DNA of 64,000 bases from Omphiscola glabra (Eukaryota; Mollusca; Gastropoda; Lymnaeidae). Both the position numbers and the translations under genes were made by a program. Positions 12,590 to 26,300 of the stretch are shown here, piece by piece. Positions within the stretch are counted from its first letter, which is position 1. The number at the start of each line of letters is the position of its first letter. The stretch spans positions 14,975,441 to 15,039,440 of the forward strand of contig OZ024807.1 in assembly GCA_964017045.1 (NCBI GenBank), written 5' to 3'. The notes beneath the pieces are model-generated. The model made no database searches. It worked only from the letters and a program-made list of their open reading frames with translations, and had not been told where the DNA came from.

Positions 12590-15500
12590 AACTCTCATTT
12601 CGGTAACCTCTGGTCTAAGCAGCTGACCTAATGCATCGTGGTCGCTTTAACTGGTTCAGTTTTCCTTGATATCTGCCCAAAGAAGTTGGTTGACAATGGT
12701 GTGTGTCAATCGGTGTGTTTGTTTGTTGAAAAGAAAGGAACGTGGTTTGATTGTAGTTAATTCCAAACAGATTTAACAAATAATGTATGGATTCAATGGA
12801 AACATTTAATAAATTAAAATTTACTTTTAATCCCCTGCACATTTATTGTTGCTGAATATTGTATAAGATATACATATCTCTGTATATCTGTACTCAAAAC
12901 AACAAGTTTGTAGCGATATTCGGTTCAAAACTGATACAATTTAACTGAACAGCACCACAGTGCACAGTGCTATTAGCGGTGCACAGATTTTCCCCAATAG
13001 TTCCAAGTTACGCACCAAACCGTGCTGCTAAGTTCTGCATCCTTCACAACAGATGATGTATACAAGTAGAGCCCTGGCCACCTTCCTCCCAGCACCACAA
13101 TCAAGGGTAACAATCGACTCCGACGTGCCGTGAAACACTCAACACTCCGAGGTAACAATCGTCCCCAGACAATCAAGCGAGCGATCTTCGGCGTCTGGCA
13201 AACGGCCACGCATACAAAAAAAGGCTGCATTTTTTTCTTACCTCTGTCAGCTAAAATCTGCATATCATTTTAAATGAGTAAGTTGTGGATAAACTCGGAG
13301 AAGAGTTGAGAAGGATGAATTACTTATTGCAAGCCCAGTGAGAACAACCCCCAATGTGTGTTGCCATAAGAAATTTTATCTTTGAAGTAATCATTGTCAA
13401 GCACCAGAAATGAATATTGGTACTGCTCCAGGAAGTACAATGATTGGTTCAACCATAAAAAATAAATTTTGGCGGGAGCCTTATTTCAAAGATATCGGAT
13501 GGGACGCTATCAAATATTACATAGGGGAACTGAACCATGTTTTATTTGATAATTACACAGTTGGATGTGATTAGATATGGTACTAAAATGTAGTTTGGTG
13601 GGCACAATGGCACCAGCGTTTTTCAAACGTTACCAACAAACGAACGATGCTTAACAGAAAGCCATCGGGGGAAATGTTCAACAAAACTTCTAGAAGCCAT
13701 CTCGTAATACGTTCTAGGGCCGATAATTAATCTCAATAAAAACATAGACTAATTGAGCCGCGATGCAAAGATAATGAAGATTAACTGCTTGGAAATTTCA
13801 GACACGATTTAAATAGGAAATCAGATGGCGAGGTGATATATATTCAGAAACGTGCACACTCAACGAAAGCGGTCAGTGTGCGCTGCTTCCATTGGTGCAT
13901 TCTGCAAGTACAGCACAGGCATGCACAATGTTGAGGGGTGTGTGGTCCGTCAATCATGAATGCATTTGTAAGATACCATCTAGGATAAATCAGAAAGCCA
14001 TGGGTGTAGTCTGGGCGCGTCAATGTGATTAAAGTGAGTTGATTTTTTTTTAAATGGGGGGGAGGGGGGGGCGACGGGACAAATATAAACTTATTTCCAA
14101 CACTGGCAAACTTTAGCAGCTATTTATCACAGAAATTAGAAAATGATACAAAGTTGCATTGGCCATTTTTTTTTTATTCCATTCCGTCAAAGAATTATAT
14201 TCTTGAATTTTAAACGACGGAGTGTGATTATTCCAATCAATAATTTACACCTTTGGTGTCTATGCGGCTACACTAGAGACTGACAAGCAAGCCATTTGAT
14301 TTATCAATTATTGGACAAAACAAACCATAATGTTATATGTTTTTACTTATTTATACATGAGGCCTACCGCGGATTTCAGGACAGTTTCTCGAAAAGCCTT
14401 GAATGGAAAAAAAAAAAGCACTGTCCTAGTGCACACAATAAAATAAAGTAAATAAAATCATGAACACATTCATGTTCTCTTGGAGTAAACCCAAGCAAGC
14501 CACTTTATGTAACATGGTCAAACAACCTATTCCCACCAATCTCATGCCCCCCCCCCCCAAACCGCTGTCACAAATCTGTCTAGAACTATTCCGCATTAGC
14601 TGCTCAGTCGTCCAAGTACCAAGCTGGCAGAACGGACCATCATGCGAACGACAAAATGGCTGGGCGTGACAGCATGGGGGAAAACCTCCGAGACTCATTC
14701 GAACCAATTATTCGGGACCAATTTAGTGTGTAACTCTACTCGCGAACAACACCATACAGCCCCCCCCCCCCCCCCCCCCCCCCACAAACCCAAAACCAGC
14801 TCGCGTTGATGTAATGAAATTAATGAAGAAATAGTGAGTCTAGTGGGAAGCACAGCTTGCATTCTAGCCTAGACAGTGTGTAGACTAATTATACAGTAAA
14901 CGTATCCGATAATTTGTGCAGTGTTGTTGCACGAACTGGTGATTTTGTTCATAAGTTGAAGATGGAATCCAGGTGAGGTTAAAAAGTGGTTTTAACATTG
15001 CACGTAAAATTGCAATGAGTTGAAAGTACTTTACATTGTCTATCATTCTGGTGTCGACGCATCTTTAGAAATATTTACAAATAGAGACCCCAGATGGTGC
15101 ATGAAGGAGGGATACAGACCGATTAACTGAAATAACTGATTTAAAAATCCCCACACTCAAATTGTACTATACGTATAGAGCTTCATAGCCTCACCAGAGT
15201 AATAGTGATGGGACTTGTTTTATTTATTTATTTTTTTTTTTTTTTAAAAAGGGGGGGGGGGGGTGCTGCATAGTTATACTAAAAGACCCCTGGCTTTATA
15301 AAGTTCGTGAACTTATTGTGCATTTAAAAAAAAAACGTGTAGATGGCCTTCAGCCATACACGAGGAACAAACTCATATATAATAGATAGGTAGCCAGGGT
15401 TCTATACTATAGAGCCACCCGGCTACCTGTAAATATCGGTACGACTAAAATAATAAGCGAAGAATCTGGAATTGAAGGTTTAAAAACAGGTGAACGCGGG

Positions 15501-16230
15501 TGACCAACATTGATCCCCAATTAGGAGTAAGTGTATTCCAAAGTAAAAAAAGGTATCAACTCCTTTTAATCTGAAGTTTTTATTCGCGTATTGCGACTAT
15601 CTGGATAATTGCGTATCTAAGGTTTCTATGTCAAAATACAACATATACAACAACAAAACTATTCCGCGAGGACACTCCCTATTTCCTACTTAACTCTTGT
15701 ACAACGAACAACTTTTTCAAGTACACAAGTACCTTCTCAAATAGGGTTTGACATTTCTAAGACCGGAAACGTCACATCTCATTATGTAACGTTAATATTT
15801 TTAGATTTTTTTTGTGTGTAAAACATAGCGTCCAACAATTTATTTCCGCATATATATAGCAGTGACATTTTATTTGTAAAATCTTTCATGAAATAAAGTC
15901 GCAAACACGTTTTCGCCTAGGTTAAGGCTCACAATAACGTAGAAGTACCGAACAGCTGTTGAGAGACTGGCCAAACGGAATACCAGGATATGTTATTAAT
16001 ATCTTAATGAGATTGGCCAGACTGTATGCCCGGATGTTCTATTAATAAATTTTTCGCCATTAAAATGACAAACCTTATTGTCACTAGCTTTATTTTTTTT
16101 TAAATTAAAAACCCAATCGTGTTATTGTAAAATAACGTGTACGTCTCTTATCCCACAAGCAAAGAAAACATATTTAATAGGTTAGACGAGCTTCTCGCAG
16201 CGTATCAGAACAATCCCACGTCCTCGAATA
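12590..16230. other. No supportable gene
   Basis: Contains C23 at 14761-14783, G-runs near 14057 and 15251, and a small inverted pair AGGTAGCC/GGCTACCT at 15389-15428. Confidence 0.35.
14761..14783. repeat. Poly-C tract (23)
   Basis: One of many C/G homopolymers in the window (also 2760, 8881, 17780, 20766, 55846, 62144). Their lengths are prone to sequencing error. Confidence 0.9.
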
Positions 16231-16779
16231 TACGGAGGAGAAAAATTTAGGGCTTTGTAGCCCACTCTTGGCTGGTCTCCGTTTCGTCAGCAGAGATGCG
16301 TTGTCCTGTAATAGGAAACACGGTCCGTGAATAGAGAAGACAATAGCGAATTTCAGCGGTCGTCCCAGCGCTCGATACTCTGGGTCAACCATGATTAGCC
16401 AACACAGAGTCGTGAGTGGGAATGGGTTTAAAATTCAGTCTCCGCCTTCATCTGGAACAAACAGATGGCCCACACAAGAAGAGTCGACATGGGGTTCAAA
16501 CTTTTTTTGCGCACAATGAACATTGAGTTTTGTTTGTGCTCCTTTTTCAGTATGGGGTGCGAGTGTGGTGTTATGTTGAAGGAAGGGGGTCGAGTGCAAT
16601 GGCTGGTGTGTATCTGGAAGGTGTTGGGAGTTCACTGACAGCCCGAACTTAACCGATATTTAGCAAAATAGGGAAATTAACTCTTACTAGTTGTTTTCAC
16701 CCGTCAAAAAGGACAGAGGGCAACACATCGACGCGGTAAACACACACAAGCTATCCAACAGTTATAGATCCAACAATTA

Positions 16780-16933
16780 TAGACCTGTTTACTCTTACGA
16801 TTTGGCGTACAATGTACGATTTTGAGATGTATACATTATATATACTGTATGTGTATTTTTTACTATTAAGATAATGTATTGAACGATTTTGTGATGATGT
16901 ACGATTTCAAGAGTTTGAAGGTAAACAGGTCTG
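16780..16933. mobile_element. Second copy of the CAGACCTGTTTAC MITE
   Basis: AGACCTGTTTACTCTTACGA at the left and GGTAAACAGGTCTG at the right. The interior (GTACAATGTACGATTTTGAG, TACTATTAAGATAATGTATT) is the reverse complement of the copy at 60390-60548. A partial extra end, GTAAACAGGTC, lies 20 bases further right. Confidence 0.82.
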
Positions 16934-16934
16934 C

Positions 16935-19900
16935 AGTATTTAACAGTAAACAGGTCAGAAGGTATTTAATTATTTTTTTAATAGACATCTTTATCTGTAA
17001 GAAATCCACGCAGTCTTTTTTTATTTCTGCATTCCCCTGTGTTGATGTTTGGAAGCAAAAAAAATATTTAAAAACCCAAAATTAAATAAATAATGATCTC
17101 ACTTTTATTGGAAGCATGAAGATATCACAAACGCTGAGAATTCTAGTGTTGAGATACTTCAAGCGTCTTTACGACAATTGCTCTCCCCCTTTTTATGGAC
17201 TTCTTACGGAATCTTATGCACAAGCCATTTGGTATCAACTTTTTACAGATTGTCCGTAAATTTATGAACGGTTGACAACCCTTGTATCAATAGTTACTTT
17301 GTGTTGTTTTTTAAATTTACTTTTAGGCCTTTTTTTTTCTTTGGTTGTTATGTTAAATTTTGGGGGTAAATAATGAAGAGGGGAAGACAGCCGAAGTAAA
17401 TATTAGTTAAAAATACATCTCGGTTATGATTGAATCAAGGGCCTAGTAGTCCAGTCCAATTCTCATGAACACGTGACCGGTATGTTAGATGTATATACAT
17501 GAAATAGATATTAAGGGTTGCCGATAAAGCGTGTTCCACTCACTTTAATAGTGTGACAACATTATTAACTGGATTTATTCAGACCATATGAAACATTCAA
17601 GGTGGCGTCAGGCGGAAGGGAAATCCTCACACAGCTAATATTTATTTCATTGTATACAAACATACTCGTGTATCTCGAATAGGTCAGTGGGTTCGATGAG
17701 GCTGTACCACAAAGAGGTAAATTTACCAGTGTTGTGTTAAAATTAGTTTGGTAACACAGCACTCCCGTAACTAGAGCCAGCCCCCCCCCCCCCCCCCAGT
17801 TTTCAATAAAAAGGCAACACCAACATCTCCCCAGAGGATACAACGGAGAAACGCCACGTTCATCAGCCCAAGCAAGACACCGCCACCCCACCCCCACCCA
17901 TCCTCAGGGACCGTGAGTACAATCGGTCTCCAACACTAACAAAACTCATCACGGCCCAATCGAGCGTCAATCCTCCAGGGAATATCTCAGTGGGCTGGAC
18001 CCGGGGAAAAAATTATAGAAAATCATGAAGAAAATGGAATTTACCTTAATCAGCGGTTCTCAATAGGGTAATGAATAGTTACAGACGGGCTGTTATTCTT
18101 TCGTAAGCATTTTGTAACAAATAATATTAAAATATAACTGCAATTGACATCCAGTTTCATTCTTGGATTTTAAAAAAATTGTGTTTTATTTGATATGAGT
18201 TCGTATGTGGGAGTCAAGTAATCAATCATATTGCATTACAGAATCAATCATCTTGCATTACACGTTCATAAAAACGACCTGCTGCGTAGGCAGCAGCAGA
18301 GAGTCAAGGATTACTTAATGTCATTTATCATTTGTGTTTATTTAATTGTTTCTGCGTGTTCTTTTAAAAAATATTAACTTCTGAGATTTTAAAATATAAC
18401 AATAATAATAAATCAACATCAAATTCGATGAAATAATTAAATTCGACCATCATTTTGAAAAATAAAAACAAACAACAGATGGGCCAGTTCAAAATCATTG
18501 AACTTTCTTTAGTCTGAACCGGACATAATTTAAACATTACTTTTAATGGCACGTAACACGTATTCAAGTGTTTATTTAAAATATGTACATTGTTCACATA
18601 TAAATTATTAGCTTTTAAAATGATCAACAAATAATCATGTCAATAATAGGTGAATTCTTCAGATGTCAAAACGAAAATGAATTCATTTTTAAAGACCCAA
18701 ACTCACTAATATTTTTAAAAAACAAAAAAACAAATGATATCATTTGGTGTCCAAACTGCGAAGGCTAAACTCTTCTGAATTTAATTCCTTAATTTCCCGT
18801 CAACTGATTGGGGTCCACTGGTATCGTTGAGCTCTGCATTTCTGTGTGTAACCCTAATCTCTAAACCTTCCTGCACCCGAGGGAATGAACAAGTTCAAAC
18901 GACGACCATGTTGTGTTGAGATCGATACAACAAGCTCCGGAACGCCGTCCCAGCCCCTACATACTGAACACGTCTTCTAGAAGAAGAGCCTGGCCGGCCA
19001 CGGAGGGTGAGATCACATCCCGACCTGGCCAACATTTACTAGCCACCACCTCCACCGCCGCACTCCCCACTGATCAATAGGCGCTTGTCTGAATAGAAAG
19101 GGAGAAAAAGGGGAGGGGGGTGTTTCCAACAATAATCGCCGACTTCGGCTTTGTCAACAACTTGTGCAACTTTTGTGTGCTGTTATGAGTCGCAATTGGC
19201 AACCCTTGTGGCTGCTCACTTTTAATGCACAGCTGGACAGCAGACAGCGAGAAGGCATGGATTTTTCTTCAGCGCTCTTTATAACACATTACGTTTAGTA
19301 AGCCCATTTCTTTTTTAAAAAATGATGTCATGTGAATGTTTCATATTTGAAAACATGTCACAAACGCTATTTGCATTTAAACAAACATACAACAATAGCT
19401 TTCCTCATGAACCTGGGGAGCCAAAATAAAAGATAAAGAAAGATTGAACACGGACACTCGATAGTCTACACATTGGTGCATATTTTCTACAGACCAGTAT
19501 CATGACTACCGGCGTGCCGTACACCAGAAACCTCTCGGATGTACAACATAGTGTTTAAAAAATTTTAACTGCATTCAGCATACCAACAACCTTTAGGTCT
19601 AACAGTATAGATGCACTTTTTAGCCTTTCAATTAAACATTATTTTTTCGACTTTCGCTTGCCATTGCCAACCATTTTGCTCCCCGTGAGCAGCTATCTGT
19701 CTCGTCCGATCTGAAACTATGCTGAGCTAACACACGTGGCTTCTTTGTTTCATGGCGCAATAGCGCGGATGAAATGTGTATTTATAAGGGGGAAAACACT
19801 TTCCCGTCTCGCGGGAAACACCGCAGGGACAGAAGAAGCGTGCATTGACCACATCTGTCTCGGGAAACCCAGGGATGACGAGAAGAACGAGGTGCTCGCG

Positions 19901-20074
19901 TGCTCACGAAAAAGGAGAGCATCTTAACATATTCATGGGCGAATTTACACAAAATGACGGACAACGTAGTGTGCTGAATACCATTATCGCACTGACCACA
20001 AGAAAATATATCACAGACTATAAGGTTAAACAGGAGCGTTACATTTTTCCAGAAATAAAATACTTTTATCTAGG

Positions 20075-20113
<39 letters not shown>

Positions 20114-20420
20114 TGTCCGCAGTCCACAGATGACATGTATTATGAAAACGATTTTGTTTTACCACAAACAATAATAATACTCCTTCGTAAGATATATAGA
20201 TGGACATAGCAACTTTTTATTACTTGAAAACCCCAAAGATACCTAAATTTACCCAGAAATATACTTCAATAAAAGGTCCATCTCTATTTTCATTATCTTT
20301 CACGCAACTAAACTATCACACACACAAAATGATAAACTGCACACCAGCACAACAGCCACCTCTACCCCGCACCAATCAAGACGTCTTTCGAAAAGTAAAG
20401 GTCCGTCAAACGTGTCTCAT
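16935..20420. other. No supportable gene
   Basis: AT-rich, with C17 at 17781 and a (TA)n tract at 20076-20110. Confidence 0.35.
20076..20110. repeat. (TA)n microsatellite
   Basis: Uninterrupted TATATA run of about 34 bases. Confidence 0.95.
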
Positions 20421-20421
20421 G

Positions 20422-20556
20422 AAATGAGCCAAAGATAACCAGAGGTTCGGTATTGAAAACTAACAAAATGAGCCAAAGATAACCAGACGTTCGGTATTGA
20501 AAACTAACAAAATGAGCCAAAGATAACCAGAGGTTCGGTATTGAAAACTAACAAAA
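20422..20556 (+). repeat. 44-bp tandem triplet
   Basis: AAATGAGCCAAAGATAACCA followed by GAGGTTCGGTATTGAAAACTAAC at 20422, 20467 and 20511, nearly identical. Confidence 0.95.
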
Positions 20557-20559
20557 TCT

Positions 20560-22100
20560 AAAACGATATTAGGCTGATGGGGTATTTAAAGGATAAATAA
20601 GGAACTGGGATGTACTACTAATCAACAGCTTATATTCTGTGCCGGTCACATGGCCACACCAACCAGTTCAAACAATATAAATATTGATCCACAATAATAA
20701 TTATGTTATTCCCGTTCTGTCATGCACAGCACTGGCCCATCCGTGTCTAGTCGCTTTTAAATCGACCCCCCCCCCCCCCCCCGGGTCATAAAAAAATGAA
20801 TTTTTGAAAAAATCTCAAAGACCTTACAGTAAAATATAGAATGGAAATATAAATTCCATCCATTATTAGGATTAGCCTACTCGTTTGGGGAGACGTGGTG
20901 GTATAAAATGGGAAGAAAAAATTAGAAGGAAAAAAATCCTGGTCCTTTTTCTCAGCACACGATCCTATCCATTCAACAGGAAATGCCAGCTACCGAGCTA
21001 CTGCGAATACTAACAGAATCTCAAAGCCTGATTGAATGGCAGCATTCAAAGAACCTATTGATGGCGCCATCGCTGTCCGTCTACTTCTCGCCAGGAAGAA
21101 ATATCCGGCAGATGAAGGAGGGGGAAAATCCAAAATACCAGCCGTAGAGCTTTCAAAATGTGTTGGATAATGAAATGTTGACCTAGCTGTAAGAGATTTT
21201 TTTGTGTGCTCCATACTAACTAGAAACAGATCTTAGGGACCCAAACGTTCCAAACATGATATTCAATTTTTTAAATATGAGCGTGTGTGTGTTTGTATGA
21301 TAGTGTACGTGTTTATATGATAGTGTATGTGTGTGTATATATATTCTCACAAATAATAATTATCTAATTAGTACATATGGTTATAACCCTGTGTTCAATA
21401 GGCCTGTGTTCAATAGGCGCGCAAAATAAAATGTCCAGAAGTTAGCACTTATTGGATTTCTTGTGTAGAGAGAACTTGAATGCACGTTTTATCAAGCAAC
21501 TTTGGTAGATGAGAAGTTCACCCATTGCCGACGCCATTTTTTATATATGTGAGTGTATGCATTCATATAGTTACTAATACCATAATATGTACAAATTTAA
21601 ACAGGTCTTTTAGTTCTAACTACAGGTCTTTTAGTTCTAACTAAAACTATTAACACATATTTTTGACGTGACAAAATTATGTCCCAATCAATATCACAGA
21701 AGATAGATAGTACTACAGTACGTGCATTCATCACTGGGTAATAAGCCATGAGATATCCACCATGTGCTACTACATATGATACTCCACCGGATGATAAGCC
21801 ATTAGATACCCTGGCTGGTGCCCCAGCCAACTAAAATTCTCATAAATAATTCCGCCTGCCGGGCTGTGATAATCATAATAAAAAGCCCAGCATCCGATTT
21901 CCTGTAAAATCAATAGCCGTCTCAGTTCTTATGGAATCTAAATCAGTCCATGGAGCCTGGGCAATTGATTCATCATTTTATAACATTACACTTCGACGAG
22001 AGAGATAGCTCGGGGCAATTTTTTTTTTTTAAATAACCATGTCAAGTGCTAGAGGGCAGCTCAACATATTACACTCTAATGAATAATGATGTTTTGGAGA
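20560..22100. other. No supportable gene
   Basis: Includes C16 near 20766, GT-rich tract 21283-21342 and a doubled ACAGGTCTTTTAGTTCTAAC (21601, 21624). Confidence 0.4.
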
Positions 22101-22107
22101 GCTGGCT

Positions 22108-22460
22108 TTGATTAATGTTTCTTACATTCAGACGTCCCAGATACCGTTAAGATATTTATGTGGAAACTTATGTCAAGGTACAGCGAGAAGCCAGAATAGG
22201 AACTGCTCATTCCTGCCAAAGACAATCAGGGACTGGAACAAGATTTCAAAAGGAACAGTTGAGGCGACAACACTTGACTTATTTGCGTCTATTGCCTCAG
22301 GTCTTCCAACCCCCAGTGCATGATACCCTCACGCAGTTACTCTTGTAACCAGTGAAATATCCTCATCAACACCAGGCGCAGAAACATTGCAAATCCCATC
22401 TACATTCATAGGAGCCATAATGATCAATAAATTGATCGTGTGCCCTTAATATATAGAAGA
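22108..22460 (+). mobile_element. Non-LTR retrotransposon tail (reverse transcriptase C-terminus)
   Basis: The fragment encodes NCSFLPKTIRDWNKISKGTV then EATTLDLFAS, the FxPRTIRDWNxLPxxxVxAxTLDxF motif seen at the end of many animal LINE proteins, with a stop about 20 residues later and a 3' UTR-like stretch. Confidence 0.75.
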
Positions 22461-22533
22461 AGAAATGTATGGTATACAGACTAACATTTACTCATGATCT
22501 GAACCAGGCCTGCACAATTCAAAATTTAACTCC

Positions 22534-22630
22534 GGCCATAATACTTTATAGAAAACTTGTGCAGGCCATAATATGTTATGAAAAACTTGTGTGGGCCGTA
22601 ATACTTTATGAAAAACTTGTGTGGGTCGAA
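22534..22630 (+). repeat. ~32-bp tandem triplet
   Basis: Three units of GGCCATAATACTTTATGAAA plus AACTTGTGTG, followed by a G-run. Confidence 0.88.
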
Positions 22631-23114
22631 AATAAGGGGGGGGGGGGGTGTGGAGAGTTATAAAGTAAATAAGAATAAAAAAGAATATTTTGTTACTTCA
22701 GGGGCAGCTGCGCTGTGTAGTACTGATCTAAACAGCATAAATTAAAGTAAATTTAAAGGGTAATGGAAAATGTATTTCATACAAATTAATGCTGATTTAA
22801 AAATAACAGAAAGAGATTTGGCCAGCATATGAAACAGTGACAGATGCTCTAACAGACTATTCCTAAAATCTAGGTATCATATTTTAATAGCAAAGCCACC
22901 TATTTATTGTCTAAGGATTTATAAGGAATTAAAAAGTTCTATATATTGATTTCATGAGAACATAAATCACAGAAGAGCGTCAACTATAAAGACATTTGTC
23001 ATCATAAGAACTTGAGTTTTGTTCTCTACAAAGTTCAAACTGGGCACCAACAGATTGCAGGAAGGGAATGGCTGTAAAGTAGGCAAGATGAAGGCAGACA
23101 GGATTGGTACTCAC

Positions 23115-23330
23115 TCTCAACTGGACAGCACACATATTCCACACCGCTGAATTTTCCCAGGTTGCAGTTCAACAGCATGCCGAAGCTCTCCAGGTGCATG
23201 CCCTTCTTGCCACAAGCGTCGTCGGCTATGACATTCCAGTGTGCGAAGCCCTCACACTGAGTCTGATCGTGGCGGTGATCAAATTCACAGTGTTGGGGGA
23301 CTAGAAGGGCATCTGATTGAAAGCCTCCAA
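23115..23330 (-). CDS. APP: APP homologue exon 4: E1 copper-binding domain
   Basis: The exon encodes VGGFQSDALLVPQHCEF through GKFSGVEYVCCPVE. It aligns end to end with the vertebrate copper-binding domain with all six cysteines conserved. Vertebrate ligand positions His147, His151 and Tyr168 read Phe, Asn and Phe; Met170 and the non-ligand His149 are kept. It ends at a GTGAGT donor in phase 1, so at least one more exon follows. Confidence 0.94.
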
Positions 23331-26300
23331 CTGGAACACGCACAAAAAAAACTTTAAAATCCAGTTTTCGCCTTTGGAACTCATAAATAAACTAATTTGA
23401 ATTTGTTAAAAATAAATAACTGATTATTTTTATGTTTCAAATGTTCTTTTTTTTTTTTTTCCCATTTCAAATTTTAATTTTTAGTAAGACAAAGTAGGAT
23501 CTTTTTACAGGAAATGAAAATAGATGGGTGCTGCCAGATAGTAAATTATTCAAACCAAAACTCTACTTGCCACTTGAAGCTCAAAATTAGAGAAAGAAAA
23601 GCAAGATGGTGTTTTTCAAATGTTTTTGGGGAAACCTGTGTTTACTGATCTCCCTAATGAACAAACCCTCGCAATATATCATTGCTGTACTACATGGATT
23701 TTCCTGAAGTAACACTTTATTACAACAACAACAAAAGCACAGAGGACATTTTATTCTAACGCAACCTTATCACAAATATTTTTGACCACATGTCCTTCTA
23801 CAGATGTGGACAAGTTTATTTTTTGTGTTTAGTAGGAATCAAGAACAGGTGACACTTACCCAAGCAACGGAATGGGCGGACACGATGTGGGTGTTGGCGC
23901 TCAGCATTGCCCATTGGCCAGTCAGAAATGGTCACAAGGTATGAGGATTCGACAACGTTGGTGATGTTGTGGTCTGGGTACATCTAAAAGAACATAAAAG
24001 TCTGAGAATGAAGTATGTGCATAAGCAAAGCCTTAAGCTTTTAATCTCTTCCATTAGAGGTGACACTGTCATAGAGGACCAAACACACTTTATTTACTGG
24101 CTATTCTTTTAATCACTATAAAAAAAATGATTTCATAAATTGTCTATTGAATTAATCAAATAAAAAATTTGATTGAACATATGAAACAAAAAGACAAGTA
24201 CCTATCCATCTCATTGAAATATTTTTCCTATAACAGGTTTTGATGGTTTTTATTTTTTTTTATTTAAAAAAATTAATGACTTGATCAGGCCAGCTATAAA
24301 TGCGCATTAAATAAAATCATGTTTGACAAGACAAAAAGACTGCTCGATCTGATTCAAATAAAACCGTGTGACACTCAAATTTTGAAGTTTAATTGCCCGA
24401 GGACATGTGGACTGCAAACATTGAAAATGGTGGTAAATGCTATCAGAAACTGAGGGGAATTTTATAACTCTGAAGATTAAATCTATTTAGTTTTCTTTCA
24501 TAATGACATAAAACAGAATTATCTTCACTCCAGGCAAAAATTAAACTCATTTTATTTTTTTTTATTTTTATGTGGCATTTTTTTCCCTGTTATATTAATA
24601 ACACAAGGATTGTGCAGCAAAATTTTCTTCATCTTTTCCTGTACTAATTGTATCACTATTTATACACTCAAGTCCTATGTATTTTTTGGGAGCAGAAGAA
24701 TGCTTTTGCTGAACCAATTAAATAAGTCTTTACTCTACTTGAAAGCACTTGTGGACACTTAAAGTTTGTAGTGTTATAGTATAATCAACATTTTAGTTGT
24801 ATTTAAGTTTAATCCTCTCTTAATTACTCAATGCTTAAGTGTTAAATTATTTGTTCTGGAAAAGGTGGATTTTTGTGGAAGACATTTTAGCGAAAATAAC
24901 TTACAGCTTTGCAATAAGCCAGGATGTCTTCCATTCTGTCTAGACAATCTGTTGATTTGTCTGCAATCCACCCATTGACACCCCTGTGCATGGCAGGTCG
25001 CTCGCAGATGAAAGCGACCATGGGCTCATACTTATCCTCAAGGCTTGCAGAAAACAAAACCTAAAATAGAAATAAAACAATTTATTTTGCAAGTCATAAA
25101 GCTACCCATGGAAGAAAATATGTTTAAAGTAAGACACAGCGGTCCGTCAGATCAGCTCCATCTGCCACTACCTCACAGTTACCAAAACAAAAACACTAGC
25201 CTGTGCTTTTGTTCTCTCTCGTCTTGACTGTTGTAACAGGTTCACCAGAACATTTCATAGAAAAACTACAGAAAGTTCAAAACTCAGCTGCTAGGTTCGT
25301 TCTAAAGGCAAAAAAATGTAATCATGTCACTCCACTACTTCACTCACTTCATTGGCTCCCTATTCAGGCAAGCATTGAATTACAAGCTTTCTGTTCTCTG
25401 TTACAACTTTTTCTTGGGTTCCTGCCCTTCCCATCTTACTGAGCTTCTTTCTGTCTAGTCACCCCCTACTAAGCTTCATTCCTCTGCAGAGAGATGCATT
25501 CTTTCTGTTCCCAGAACACGCACTAAGACTTATGGTGAATAATCTTTCTCTTTCTAAACTCAGCTGCTAGGTTCGTTCTAAAGGCAAAAAAATGTAATCA
25601 TGTCACTCCACTACTTCACTCACTTCATTGGCTCCCTATTCAGGCAAGCATTGAATTACAAGCTTTCTGTTCTCTGTTACAACTTTTTCTTGGGTTCCTG
25701 CCCTTCCCATCTTACTGAGCTTCTTTCTGTCTAGTCACCCCCTACTAAGCTTCATTCCTCTGCAGAGAGATGCATTCTTTCTGTTCCCAGAACACGCACT
25801 AAGACTTATGGTGAATAATCTTTCTCTTTCTATGCCCCAAAACAATGAAATTCTCTCCCATTACACATCCGCAATATAACGACCATCACAGCCTTCAAAA
25901 CTGCCCTAAAAACCCATCTCTTCAAACTGTTATATACCGATTCATCCTCACCCCGCTCTGAGATAAACAACACTCGATTCTGCTGGGTGCTGTCCATGGC
26001 TAGACAGGGGTAGATAGTACGTGGGTGGGTGAGGTCAAACTTTTCAACAATTTTTTTTAAAGGGTATACGTTTATGTAATTACTAATTTTTATGTGAAGC
26101 GCAGTGAGCCTAGCCTTAGGCTGGGGTACTGCGCTACATAAAACCACCTAATAATAATAATAATATAATGCTGAAAACACAACATAAGTGCCTTGATCAT
26201 CATTGGGGTAAGAAAGCTAATGTATCTTTGTTCACTAGGTTGGACTCATACATTTATGAATTGAGACAAAAATTGAGATTGAACACTTTCCTGGCTAGTG

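Noticed and set aside
12973..13263. 96-codon minus-strand frame
   Set aside because: No motif, no splice context, no neighbours; probably chance.
20990..21214. 74-codon minus-strand frame possibly from a retroelement
   Set aside because: No recognisable motif; too weak to call.
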